This document shows, piece by piece, positions 1 to 11,772 of a stretch of 64,000 nt of DNA; position 1 is the first letter of the stretch, and the number at the start of each line of letters is the position of its first letter. Source of the stretch: Ulota crispa (taxonomy: Eukaryota > Streptophyta > Bryopsida > Orthotrichales > Orthotrichaceae); assembly GCA_963920765.1 (NCBI GenBank), contig OY987245.1:20662727-20726726 (forward strand). The letters run 5' to 3'. Made by a program: the position numbers and the translations under genes. The notes beneath the pieces were generated by a model. That model did not search any database, was not told the DNA's origin, and was given only the letters and a program-made list of their open reading frames with translations.

Positions 1-1379
1 GTCACCTCAATTCTCATGTACTTTCACCATGCAATTTTCTCATTTTCACAAACAAAAGTGGATTATGGAAGATTTTTTTGAAAAATCTAGTGGATTTTTA
101 TTATTTATATACTTGCACCATTTTGTACCTTTGTAACCCAAAATTACAGTAAAAGAATACTTCAGAAATATCTTTTTCCTTTTGTCGTCTCTTTATCATC
201 TCAATTGCGTTAGGACCTAGTGCATGATTATAATCTAAGTGAAAATTACTAAATTTAATGTAACTCATGCAACTAAGATAGGCGGTGCTAATAGCATCTC
301 TCCAAGAGCTAGTTTGCCCTTTTTAAAGGGTTATGAATTTTGATTTCATCTTTCAATAAATTGAAAAGTGAATGAAACTTGCATATGATGCACTCCTCGT
401 CATATTCTTTGAACTCCTTGTAAATTGGTTATGGTTTTCTTTTAAGGAAACAAAATAGACCTCAAACCAACACTGGTGGTACATGAAAAACTCTACTATC
501 TTCTTGTGTGTTAAAGGATGTACTTAAAGTTGGGATATGTTTAGACCACCCACCTCTTTGAAGTTCTTTTTTTCACCAAAATCCATTTACTTTCCGAGTT
601 GTAAGTTGTGACTATCAACGATTGCGAATACTGATTGGTTGAAAATTTTGTTTTTTGGGTACAGGTTCTTTTTTAAAAATCATAAAATGTGAGAATATTG
701 TGGTACTTTCATCGAAATATGTGAAATTACCACAATCTGTACCAATGTTGGTACTCAAAAAATGTGATTCCTCTCTGCATAGTACTTACACAATCGTACC
801 CATAGTCCCATACTCAACTTGTGTACATGGATTGATACCCGCATAATACCCATGGCAATAAAGGAGATCATGAGTTTTGCTATCTATACTGCTAAGTGGG
901 AGGATTTCCCACTTTGCTCTCTTTTTTAGAACCTTTTAGAAATTTTTGGTGTAAGTTGAAGCAATAAAGTCAAGGCATTTAAGATATAAAACACCAAGCA
1001 CCCTTTGATCATGTCCTTTTCCAAAAAAAGAATAGAATTTTTTGACTGAAGTTGAAAGAATAAAGAATGTTCTAAATACAAAACACCAAACTCTCTTCAA
1101 TCATGTATTAGAAAGTCAACAAAACACCAAGCACCCCTAGCAAAGTATTAAAGAGTAGCATTGTGATGAAAGCTATTAGTATTTTTGATTGCAAAAAAAA
1201 ACCAAAATGATGATGCATCAACATTAGATTCTAGACTAGTTGTGAGATATTGATTTTCTATAAAGTTGAATGTTGTATTACCTATTCATTTCCAACTCAC
1301 GCAAAACGTGTGTCTATATACTAGTATAATGTAAACTAATATAGATACTTGTTGGTCCCATAGGAAGCAAAATTATTTC
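1..1379. other. AT-rich intergenic sequence, no gene seen
   Basis: No convincing coding region, RNA gene or bounded element is visible. The short open frame at 655-846 has no recognisable motif and lies in low-complexity AT-rich sequence. Near 1,120-1,180 there are near-duplicate phrases about 'aaacaccaagcacc' that suggest small local duplications. Confidence 0.5.
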
Positions 1380-1862
1380 ATGCCCACTTACGCAAAAAAA
1401 ATCCCATGCAATAAAATACTTTTTTTGGTTTTTACTCAATATGCAGTCCAATTTTAGGCCCAATTACGCATAACATTTTTTGTTCTTTACCCATGTAGTA
1501 AAATGTTTTTTCTTTACCCACGCTGCAAAACCTTTTTTATTTTCCCCCATGCAATCAAACCTTTTTTATTTTCACCCATGCAATAAGACCTTTTTTATTT
1601 TAACCCACGGTCGCACGCAATAAAAAAAAATTCGTCTTTACCCACGGTCGCACGCAATAAAAAAAATTCGTCTTTACCCACGCAATAAATTTTTTTTTTT
1701 TTAACGACGTAATCTTTATTCATGCAATAATTTTGTTTTCGATTTTTACCCATGCAATCCAAAAGAATGTCATTTTTTAACCCATGCAGTCTGGAAAAGG
1801 GTCATCTTTACCCACGCAATATGGGAAAGGGTTGTATTTTACTCACGCATTAAAAGGATTGC
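1380..1862. repeat. Degenerate minisatellite, about 33-38 bp unit
   Basis: The motif TTTACCCAYGCAATAAAA followed by a T-rich spacer recurs roughly 12-15 times with drift. Two adjacent units at about 1,602-1,675 are almost identical and contain the shared phrase cccacggtcgcacgcaata. Related units in the opposite orientation (gcatgggtaaaaaa, gcatggataaaa) occur at about 8,920-9,150, just beyond the solo LTR. Confidence 0.65.
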
Positions 1863-1955
1863 CAATGCTTTCTGTTGCATATACAGATGTTGCATACAAC
1901 TTTTTATTAGACCGTGCTTATGGCTAAATGTAGGAATTGCAAAGGAAAAAGGGGT

Positions 1956-2739
1956 TTAACCCCTAAAGCCCGAAGGGTGTTGCAAAGGAAAATAAGACCA
2001 AAACTGTCATTTCTAGATGATTTATTTAAAATTCAAAATAAAAACTTTTTTTAGTTTCAATCATATAGAAGTGTAATATACAAGTAAGGCAATGTTTAAA
2101 AAAAAGCCAGCTCATTTGACTTTGTAAGTTGTAAAGTTATAATGTTTGAAGTGAGAATAACAACTTTTTTTCATATTGCAAAATAAGGTGAGCAGACTTC
2201 AAGCCCTCCTGAAGTAAAATTTTTGCTCTACACAAAAACAAGATATTTGGCCATTCATGAGTCTATAATATTAGGTTCACTTATGAAAAAATTTAGAAGC
2301 AAATATAGAATCTAGCTTATTGCAATACAAGGAGGTAAAGTGAATTTTCAGTACACTAGTCATTTTTTCATGATTTCTTGTGCAATGAAGAAGTCTTTTA
2401 TTTGAAATCTGAATTGTGGAAAGTTAGAAGTAAACATCCAAAATATGTGAAAAAGGTTTTAAGAACTTTGAATTTATGGAATGCAAGATAACAAGGCTTG
2501 AAGTTAGAAGAAACTATTTTTTCTTGAAACCACCTAGACATAGTTAACAAAGTTTGACTCCTCTTAGATTGTGGTTTGTGAGCTCAATTTTTTTATTTAC
2601 AATTGTATACCATATTTTATTAGTTACATATGTGTCAAGTTTCAAAAGTTGATGAGATTTTTAGCATAAGATTCTCCAAAGATGCCTAGAGTGCCCAAGG
2701 CATGTGCCTAGCATAACTTCTTACTCTAATTTCGAATTG

Positions 2740-2770
<31 letters not shown>

Positions 2771-3233
2771 CAAGGGTGTTCATTGTATGCACCTTGTCTC
2801 CAAATTTCACAAATGTTTGCCAAAATATGACTTCATAGGAACCTACCCAAACTTTCAACTGGGTGTTGAACGAACAATTGTGGTTTAGGGATTAATATTC
2901 CATTATAATTCAAGATTTCATCATTTTATTTTTATATGAGTTTTAGTTTTATGTAATTGATTTTCTTCTCTTTTCATCGTATCTCTTTAAATTCCTTTTT
3001 CCTTATTATTTCTCCATGTCCCCTCCTTTTGGCATTTTGTATACACGTAGGCATTGGCAAACTCTAACCTCCGTAATTGTTTTCTATTTGTTATTGTCGT
3101 ATTTTAGTCCCTCAAGAGTTGTTTAAATTAGGGAATCATATTTCAAAATCACAGTTATTTCATCCAAAATCACATTATTATGATGTTATTTATTGTGTAA
3201 AACTATTGTACTTGATGGATCTTAAGCGAGATT
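1956..3233. other. Unassigned repeat-like DNA with one TTAA-CCCCTAAAG end
   Basis: At 1,956 there is a TTAA followed by CCCCTAAAG, like the left end of the TTAA elements elsewhere in the window, and part of the interior (gttataatgtttgaa, about 2,136) resembles the 23.4 kb copy. No matching right end was found, so it may be truncated. A 28-base T run lies at about 2,743-2,770. No gene is seen. Confidence 0.35.
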
Positions 3234-4009
3234 TTAACCCCTAAAGGACCAAGAGCCCAATATGACCAAATGGGGTTTTTGAAGGTGTAAAAGTAAACAA
3301 AAAAGGCATTGCATGCTCAAGTTTTGGTTTGTCACTCAAGTCCAAATGGAGCTAAAAGTCCAAAAAAACTTTTGGATAGGCTTGTTATTCCTTGAAACCT
3401 CTAGATTTTGCATCCAAATATTTGAATTTTTTATTTTTAATATTAAAACTATTAGTGGGTATGTTTATAGGCATTGTATATTGCATTGTAGATGGAGGAA
3501 TTTTGGATGGGATGGATTGGAAGCCCACCCTCCCATGTATAGGGGAGAAGGTTGGTGATGTGTCACTTTTTTTCCTCTCTTTTGGGCAAGGTTTTTGTAG
3601 CTCTAAAGTAGTGAGCCAGCTAGATCCACTTACTTTGAATGACCGGCATAAGTTTTGGAGTTTTTTCCCATTTGAGGAGTTTTTTTTTCCATCAAGTATA
3701 ACTTGACACAATCTCATGGGATCAATCATTAGGTAGTTTTTTTTTGGAAAAAGTCACATCAAAGTCCAAAATCCATATTGTGAATTGCTACCCAAATTAA
3801 CTAGTATGAGATTCTCAACGGTGGGGATTTTGCAGATTTACTTAGATTTGAAATTAGACTAGCCTTAAACTTCTTATTTATAATTGAGTATAAAATTACT
3901 GGTTTAGATTGTGTGAATACTTGTTCAACTTTCTAAAAATTGAGGAAATGTGCTAAAGGTTCCATATTGAAGGTATGCTAAATTTTCTTAGCAAGACTCT
4001 AGGGGTTAA
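3234..4009. mobile_element. TTAA-flanked element, about 0.78 kb
   Basis: The stretch starts TTAA-CCCCTAAAGGACC and ends CTAGGGG-TTAA, so both ends carry TTAA and short inverted CCCCTA(A/G)A termini. The right terminus is more divergent than in other copies. Overlapping open frames on both strands inside it (3,313-3,729) show no recognisable domain and are probably fortuitous. Putative non-autonomous piggyBac-type element; moderate confidence because of the short terminal match. Confidence 0.5.
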
Positions 4010-4803
4010 GTTAGTGTCACTTTTTATTTCTTCTTCTTAATTTAGTCATATTGCTCAGATTTCACATTTTATTGACTAGTTGGATTCTTTGCACATTACA
4101 TGAAAAACAAAATAAAACAAATTATGGTCTTTTGAACATTGTCAAAGAATAGATATAAATCCAATAATCAAGGGTTTTGCTTAAGCAACTTTTTCCTTGT
4201 GTGTTTTGCTATTGGATTTCTAATCATACAATTAGAAGTTAATAAAAATGTGTTCGAAATACTGAAGATAAAAAGTAAAGAACAAGAATAAAAAGAAAAG
4301 GGATTGGGGTGAAGAACAATGGCATATGTTCAATTTCACATTGCATTTTTTCAAAGTTCTTAAAACATTGGGTTTTTTTGTTGGATTTTTTGTAGTTGTA
4401 GAAAGAGCATAAACACTTTAAATTTCCAAACCTTCAACAAGATGATAAATTGAAATTGTTTAAAGCATTTCGACAAACACGTGTCGTTTATATGTGACCT
4501 ACAAATGCTATGAAAACCTTCATCAGTTCTAAGATAAAAAAAAATAAAACCTCTGTGATAGCTTGATATAAAATTTAAAAATTAAAAAAATTAAAAAAAT
4601 TAGAAGCCTCCTTAACACATGAAATAGTATTACAAAAAACGTATGATATGTTTTAAAAATAGGTTGATCATAAAACGTGTTGGCAAATTTAGAATTCAGT
4701 TATGTTTTTCTTACCAAAAATAAGATTTCAATATAAGAATAAGTCGGATCCTTCAAGCACTTAACCTAAAACCTCTACACCATATCTATCTCTTAATATA
4801 ATA
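4010..4803. other. AT-rich intergenic sequence, no gene seen
   Basis: Only AT-rich sequence without open frames of note or clear terminal repeats between the TTAA element on the left and the Stowaway element on the right. Confidence 0.5.
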
Positions 4804-4859
4804 CTCCCTCTGTTCCATTGTAAAGCTCCAAAAAACTTCTCCACAAGGGATGAATTGTA

Positions 4860-5180
4860 TTTTTAGTCATTATGCTAGTGACAAATGCATTCTAGAATCA
4901 ATATCCCATCTATCAAATATTTGTAAAATCTCAAATTTTTATGTTGCCATTTAGACACCCAAATTCCATGCAAAAAGTATCATATTTGTGCGTAGTTTAT
5001 GAAAGTTGCCGGCTCCTCATTATTTTAGTCTTTGTACTAATTACACATGCATTCTAGAATTGATATACCATCTACCAAATGTGTGCAAAATCTCTAGCTT
5101 TGATGTTGTCGTTTGGGCATGCAAATTTCATGCAAAAAGTATCATATTTGTACATGTTGCTAGCTCCTCATTATTGATGA
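4860..5180. repeat. Two-copy tandem repeat, about 161 bp unit
   Basis: The unit beginning ttttagtcattatgc (about 4,860) is repeated beginning ttttagtctttgtac (about 5,022). Both contain atgcattctagaat, ccatctaycaaat, catgcaaaaagtatcatattt and gctcctcattatt in the same order. The duplication lies inside the Stowaway-like element. Confidence 0.75.
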
Positions 5181-5257
5181 TTTAAAGATTAGTAGCAACA
5201 ATGGTACCTCATATGGGCAAGGCCAAGCTTGTTAGGAAAGGAATGCTCTTTAATTGC

Positions 5258-6170
5258 TTAACCTTTAAGGACCACACCCATTTTCAGAAAAGCCACTAAA
5301 ACCAAAGATGACAAATGTACATGTGCAGTTGAAATAGATATGGACCCAATTTGAACAATCCAACCGTACAAATGGGGAGGATATCTTGTTTGTTGTTACA
5401 TACCAATATTTCAGCTAGATCTACCGTTGGAGGTGAAATATTATAATGATTGAGTGAGCCGTATGTGGAGAATCTCTAGTTTTTCATGCTTGTGTGGTTT
5501 TGGATGTTAAAGCTTCATGCAAGCTTTGATTGAAAAGAACCTTACATTTCAAGAAAGCCAAGGTTCCCACCTTTCCAATAAGATTAGTTTCACACAAAAT
5601 AGACAAAAATAGCAATCACAAAGTGTAGCTAAGTGGACAAAAATGGTCAAAAATCCCACTTTCTTGACTACCCTTAAAATGCTCTACATGAGAATTGATA
5701 ATTGTTATGAAAAATCTGATTGGTGAAAACAATCATAAATTGGCCTTAAATGTAGAATGTCAAATTTTTAAAATGAAATGACAATACCATTTTTGTAGAT
5801 CTTTAAACACTACAATTATACTACTACCATATAGGAAAACAATACAAGCATATTCCTTAAGCAATTTGATTTTTTTAAGATTGTGCAAAAGAAGTTTGAC
5901 ATTCTTCTTGCGTATTTGATGTATTGTGTTGTTGCTTTGATCCATCTTTGACAAAAAATGGATATGTATTTTGAGGCCATGCCGTATAAACACCATTATT
6001 TGTCAACTCAATAACCTGATTCCATTGTTATTTTTTTAGATGGATGCAAAATTCTTGTGATCACAAGTGTACTTCAAGACTAATTTCCAAATTGTTGAGC
6101 AATTTAGATATATAGGCCAAAAACTACCCTTATCAACCAAAATATGGTCGCGTGGTCCTTAAAGGGTTAA
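5258..6170. mobile_element. TTAA element family A, copy 1 (913 bp)
   Basis: Left end TTAA-CC(C)TTTAAGGACCAC and right end its inverted repeat followed by TTAA. It is inserted in the Stowaway element. A second copy of nearly equal length and clear similarity lies at 22,279-23,190. Both copies carry a related open frame on the minus strand (5,760-5,996 here) ending in the same ...FLYGSS / SLYGSS phrase, without a recognisable transposase domain. Putative non-autonomous piggyBac-type element. Confidence 0.75.
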
Positions 6171-6293
6171 CTTGCCTCATAAGATCATTGGACATGACAA
6201 ATGCTTTTTCAACAATTGAAATTAGCAAAAGGGATCTTTTTAGTGGGACAAAATCTATGTCTAATTTGGAGCTTTATATTGAGACAGAGTGAG

Positions 6294-6740
6294 TAATAGA
6301 CTTGGTTTGCATTATATTTGTTGATCAAACAAATATCACTAGCATTTTATTTTAAAAACTGTGATTGGTTGAGGGCCAAGGAACAAAGTGAAAAAATTGT
6401 GAGTGGCCTAGGGCCAAAAAGCAAGGTGAGGAACATTGGCGTTGGGTATGAAAGGATATTTTTAGCAAAATCCATTGAATATTTTCTCAACTTGAATTTG
6501 AAATTTAGATACAAAGTGGTGGAGAGGGAGATGAAGAGGCAAATTAATTTGAATCTAAAATTGATTTTCAGTTTATTTTATCCTATGAAATATTTTTTAA
6601 TGCAAATCAAGAGCAATGCCATAGGGGTCATGGAGGGCATGATCCATTGGTACAATGGGCGCATAGGATATATTAGTCTATATATAATAGATTAGCGCTG
6701 TTTTTTGGTTGTATTAGTTAAGAATAATAAAATTTGCATA
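6294..6740. other. Intergenic sequence, no gene seen
   Basis: An open frame at 6,318-6,695 (125 codons, plus) has no motif I recognise and no homologous copy in the window; I do not call it a gene. Confidence 0.4.
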
Positions 6741-8877
6741 TGCAACATTCGCTGTCAAGTAGAAAAGAGCGCGCCTTGGAAATACGCATGATATCTAGCT
6801 GCGATTATGCGTTGCTAATTAGAAATCGTCGTCAGTCTTCAATCTATACTCTTCATTCTTCAATTTTCTGTCTTTCGTTGGCCTATCCTGTAATTGGCTC
6901 TAGGAATATAAAGATCAAAATAGGGATAAGAGCTCACGGAATACAAAACGGGTAGAATGGGATAGCAGACATGAGCTGCTGTTTGAATGATGAAACCTTA
7001 AAATCAAATTCACGATCTGCTGACCAAAACTTCAAATCGTGAGAACAGAGCAAGTCTTGACCATGTGGGTAATTAATTTCACTTTGTCATTACAACAATA
7101 AATGAGATTAAATTTGGTTTAACCCAAACTGCTTGTAACAAGATTTATAAAACACAATAGAAATAAAATGACAAATGAGCTTCCAAAATCGGCTGGGAAT
7201 AACAAAGTCACATCTTATACATACATAAAACATAAATCCAAAACATTCTTCTTGAAATCTTCATATCTTCAAATCTTCAAGCCATCATGCTTTAAAAAAA
7301 AAAACAATGAGAAAAATCACAATCAATAAGTCTTAGGAAGACTATAACCTTCTATCTAGTATCACAGATGGCTCAAAAATTCAAATGCTAAAAAGATTAG
7401 TATTTTAAAAAACCCTTCTAATTATCTAATATTTTTTCAAATCTCAGCTCATTCTAAATTATTATCCAAAAATTATGCGGGTTCAAAATAGAGGCTTCTA
7501 TTCTTCCTTGCAAAATAAACACTGTCTTTTTAAACTTCTATAACGTTTATTTCACATTTTATCCATACAAACGTGATATCAATTTAGAAAGAAAATATCA
7601 CTGGCTACAATTTATAAAATTTTTACTACAAACTAAAACTCCATTTAAAAATTCTAATCAATCAAAGTTTGGGTGTCAATTTTTTAGAAAGCATTCAACT
7701 TTCTAACTTCTACACACTATAACTCTTTCAATAAAACTTCAAATAGAATGATTGATGACTATTCAAAAATATATGATAACAAACTACTACTTTTAAAGGT
7801 TTTAGAAAAAAAAATTATATTGTCCAAAAGTTGTAACTTCTCAAAGTTTTGGCATTCTCCAACAAAAAGGCAGCCATTTTTAATCCTTCACACCTTTATA
7901 ACTTTCTTCTTCAAGCTCTAATCACAAATTTAAAGACTTTCTAAAAAGATAAAATTAAGATAAACATTTGTTCTTAATTTTGTTGTAAAATAAAATACAG
8001 ATTGTAAACTATGATTTATCAAAATCTCAACCTTTCTTCATAATTTGGCTTTTTGACTTTAGAATTCAAACATTTATAACTTTTGCATCTCAACTCCAAA
8101 TCAAATTTGCAAATTCATTTTGGAAAGGTAATAATTCAAGGAATAATTTTTGCAAATTTCACTTCAAAATATTATATATAAAAAAAATTCTCCCATAAAA
8201 AAAATTCAGATTTCTCTTCTTCTTCCAACCAACACTCATATACTAAAGACCAATATACTAAAAAATCTCTCTTACTACATTTTGACCCTATTCAAAATAA
8301 GGGGGTGAGGCACATCAGTCCATACTTCTCTCTATCCTAATCCCGTCATAGATGCCAAACCTTTTCTTTTTTTACACTTTTTCAATTCACTTCTAAATCC
8401 TTACTATTTTTATTCAAACTAAGACAAAATATATAAGCCATTTAAAACATTTAGATAAACATATAAACATCATCGTAAAGTAGCCGCTTGCCATTGTGAG
8501 CATATAATAGAATCATACGCTTATCTTCTATCGCCAAGTCGTAGACTTGGTTGGCTAGAGAAACAATTGTCTTTGGTACCCGCTTGTCCGAGTTTGAACC
8601 TAATCGGATTCATTGAGCGGTGACCGCGGCCCATGGCATGGCACGCTAGTGAGGTAGAAAATCAGCCCAACTAATCCGCTACCTACCCCCATGAGCTGTG
8701 CATGTGATAAGACGGCATATCGCTTTAGAATCTATAATTGCTGCGCTGTCATCAAATTGTGGTTCTTACCACAACCACTCCTTTTGCTTTGATTGTTGAT
8801 TTATTGAAATAAACACAAATATAGATAAATAACGTGTATTTACATGATGAAAGCATCTCCATGAGAACACTGCTGCA
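6741..8877 (-). mobile_element. Solo LTR of the Ty3/gypsy family, decayed
   Basis: This 2.14 kb stretch aligns end to end with the LTR at 58,474-60,647, starting TGCAAC and ending CTGCA (TG...CA on both). No pol sequence lies beside it, so it is a solo LTR. Compared with the other copy it is enriched in C-to-T and G-to-A changes, as expected for old methylated DNA, and the tRNA-like B-box (about 8,593) is degraded. No exact target-site duplication could be identified; the left boundary may be off by a few bases. Confidence 0.8.
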
Positions 8878-10855
8878 TGAATAAATAATTTGCACAAATT
8901 AAAAATGGCATTTGTAAAAAAATGCATGGGTAAAAAATATAAAAATATAAAAAATAATGTGAATGATTATTATATGGATAGAATATTTGTATATGTAAAA
9001 AATAAATAACATTTTTATGCGTGAAAAAACAATGATGTTTTTTTTATTATATGGATAAAAAAACTATGTATATATAAAACATAAAATGCTTTAACTCAAG
9101 GAAATGTTTGTTAAACAAAGACAAATTTTTTACTGCATGGATAAAATTTGAAATTGGAGTGTGCAGATATAAAATAAGAATCATTTTCTTATAGGAGAAA
9201 TGTTTTGCATAGTTGGACTTGAAATGATTTTGCATCTAGTAGATAGACAAATCCTATAACTACTGTCAAACATTCAAAACATATTTTGGTGAGACTCATT
9301 TATTTATTTATACATCCATTGTCAAAAGGGCTTGGGAGATGGGTTTGAACATTTAATGGATTATTTTCCAAAGTGTGTCCATAAGACACATAGATTATAC
9401 TAGTACTATACACCATATAAAGTCAATTATGACCTTTGCAACAATAATTGTAAAGCGCTTATCATGAATGTTGATAGTACTTTGTAAAAGTGCCACACAC
9501 AAAATTCTATATATATTTATAACTTTACCTAACAATATATTGATTCTTTTTATACTAAAAACTAAGCTTGTATAGGCTAGTAAAATCAATTACAGTTCTT
9601 TGAACACAAATAAAGTGCTATAAAAATGCATTGGAACATTGTTGGTTTACAGAAAAAAAAACTTATAAATCTTGAAAAGATGAATTTTGAATAACAGTTT
9701 GTAAAGATATTGTGTAAGAATTGAACTTTTTTGTTTTTGTTTTTTGAAACAAGCACTCCCAGTAGTCTGATTACAAAAAAGACTTATTTGACCTCAAAAG
9801 GATTACAAAAATAAACTAAACCACATTTCAATGTGAGCAATATTGGATAGGAAAATATTAAAGCAATAATAAGTGTACATTGACTAATGTGACATGTTTG
9901 ATTAAGTTTGGATTTGAAAAAGTTTTGAAATAATTATCCGTTTCCAAAATATTGGGAGATCTCTCAATATTTTGCATATAGTATACACAAAATATAGGAA
10001 GAATGCAAAATGTTGAGAGATTAATGTAAAAACTGGAAGATTTGTGGAAGACATTGAGAGATTTAGAAAGTCAGCAGAATAATCAAGAGATTTATGAAAA
10101 ACATCAAGAGATCTTCATCATGTCACAATCATCATTCTCAACAATGTGCCATCAACACTGCATGCTCATGTGATCTTGGTTGACATGTTAAACTTTGTAT
10201 TCAAAAACCCAATACTCTACAAGTTTTAAATATTTTCATCTATTTTCCCATTTCTTATGGAGAGTTTGATTAAAAATATTGGTGACTACTTGACAATGAA
10301 AATTGCACCATGCATATGAGTCACGTTTTCATACTTTTTGAGTTTACTTTCTTCTATAATGTGTGAATGTGCAAATAAAATGGGCACCCATATAACTTGG
10401 TATTGTAGCATATTGTAGCAGAGAAGTGGAAATAGTGTTGTCACCTAGACATTTTGACTCTAATAAGTGGATGACATATGATTGATACAATCAATAAAAA
10501 CAAGAAAATAAAATCAACCAACTTGAAATAAAGGGCCCTATGTTGGAGAAATTCCAAAATGCCTAAAATTAGTCACTAAGGATAAAAGTACACCTTTCAC
10601 ACCATAAACATAGGAACAATGCAAGATAATACAAGATAGAGTGCCAAGGCATGCCCTAGTATCTTGCATACAAATAATATTCTTTGTTATGTATGCTTGC
10701 CTAATGGCAGGTCTCTATAGTTACATGTATTATGTAGATTAACAAAGTTTCCAACTTCCATGTTTAATTGTTCTCCTTTGGACATGGTCAAGGTGTATAG
10801 GAATGATCTAATTTTTTTCTCCAATTCTTTTAAACATTGAATTGTACATCCTTGC
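8878..10855. other. AT-rich intergenic sequence with degenerate repeats
   Basis: No gene is seen. Minisatellite-like units (gcatgggtaaaa, tggataaaa) lie at about 8,920-9,150 and a near-perfect 28 bp palindrome with degenerate repeats at about 9,946-10,125. Short minus-strand open frames (9,047-9,235; 9,395-9,589) are in low-complexity DNA and are not supported. Confidence 0.45.
9946..10125. repeat. Palindrome followed by degenerate 'ttgagagatt' repeats
   Basis: AAAATATTG-GGAGATCTC-TCAATATTTT at about 9,947-9,974 is a palindrome with one mismatch. It is followed by drifting copies of a phrase like acattgagagatttatgaaaa about every 25-35 bases to about 10,125. Confidence 0.5.
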
Positions 10856-11772
10856 TTAACCCCTAAAGGACCATTGTCCCTTCGGGGGATAAATGGGATT
10901 TTGGGCATGTACCTATGGCTAAACTACTTTGCATGATTTTTTGAAACTTTTATTGAAGGTGAGGAATTCAAAGATCTACCTGGAAATGTAATTTTTTCTT
11001 CATTTTGACATTTATTGAAGAAGTTATGCATGAAAATCTGCAAAATGTTGCTCCCTTGGCAGCCAAATACTTCTTTAAAATTTTCATTTTTTTCAAATAA
11101 AAATCTGAAATAGGTTCTTTAGACTTATATAGACGTGGGGAGCTTTGAAACATTCAATTTTGATAGATGAGATGAAAGTTTTGAGGAGTTTTTGTTTGCG
11201 GGCATTTCTAGATTCTCTACTCTAAAATAAACTTTGAGGTCCTTTATTTTACTCAATTTATATTATTTTGGGAAAAAAACAAAACCAAAGGATGTAGATT
11301 GTTTATCACAACATTATAATTGTTGGGATTTTCATTTTAAATTTTAATAATTGAATTCTTAACAATTTAGTGTTTTGACTCATTCTCTACTTCTTTTTAC
11401 TTACTATTTTTTCCCATGTATTGTATAGTTCCAATTGATTTGAAACTTCTTCCACACATACCTAACTTGGTCTTCTTCATGGGAAAAAAAACCTCAACTT
11501 TGCATAGAGCAATTTTTTTGATATAGGTGTCATTAACGACTTCTGAAATTTTTGGGCAATACAAAAAAAAAAAATTCTTCACTTCACATGTAAATATGTC
11601 ACTCCTTTTCATTTGAAATAAGCTCATTTTTTTCCCAAGTACCTTATACTGTTTAGAGCAAGATTTTTGCGGTTAGATTTCAAAACAAAAAAAATACCAT
11701 TCCCTCCATCTCCAAAAGTGACAATTTTCAGTGTTTTTCACAGAGAAAAGGGCCCGGTCCTTTAGGGGTTAA
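10856..11772. mobile_element. TTAA element family B, best-preserved copy (917 bp)
   Basis: TTAA on both sides, with a perfect 13 bp terminal inverted repeat CCCCTAAAGGACC. Just inside the left end lies a conserved GTCCC..GGGG palindrome shared by the other family B copies. Interior phrases (ggtacctatggctaaactactt, ctttgaaacattca) recur at 14.6, 24.1 and 29.7 kb. TTAA target and CCC-beginning ends fit piggyBac-type elements. No transposase is encoded. Short open frames inside are not supported as genes. Confidence 0.8.

Larger units (their letters stand above)
4804..6293. mobile_element. Stowaway-like (Tc1/mariner) element with nested insertion
   Basis: The left end reads TA-CTCCCTCTGTTCC and the right end is its inverted partner ending GACAGAGTGAG-TA; both sides also share the inner phrase TTGGAGCTTTA in inverted orientation. 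CTCCCTC ends with a TA target site are the hallmark of Stowaway MITEs. Removing the TTAA element nested at 5,258-6,170 leaves about 0.58 kb. The interior also holds a tandem duplication of about 161 bp. Confidence 0.75.

Noticed and set aside
1380..1862. CRISPR-like spaced repeats
   Set aside because: Units drift, spacers are T-rich and not unique, and the sequence is from a plant nucleus.
3313..3729. Paired frames on both strands inside a TTAA element
   Set aside because: No recognisable transposase or other domain; low-complexity content.
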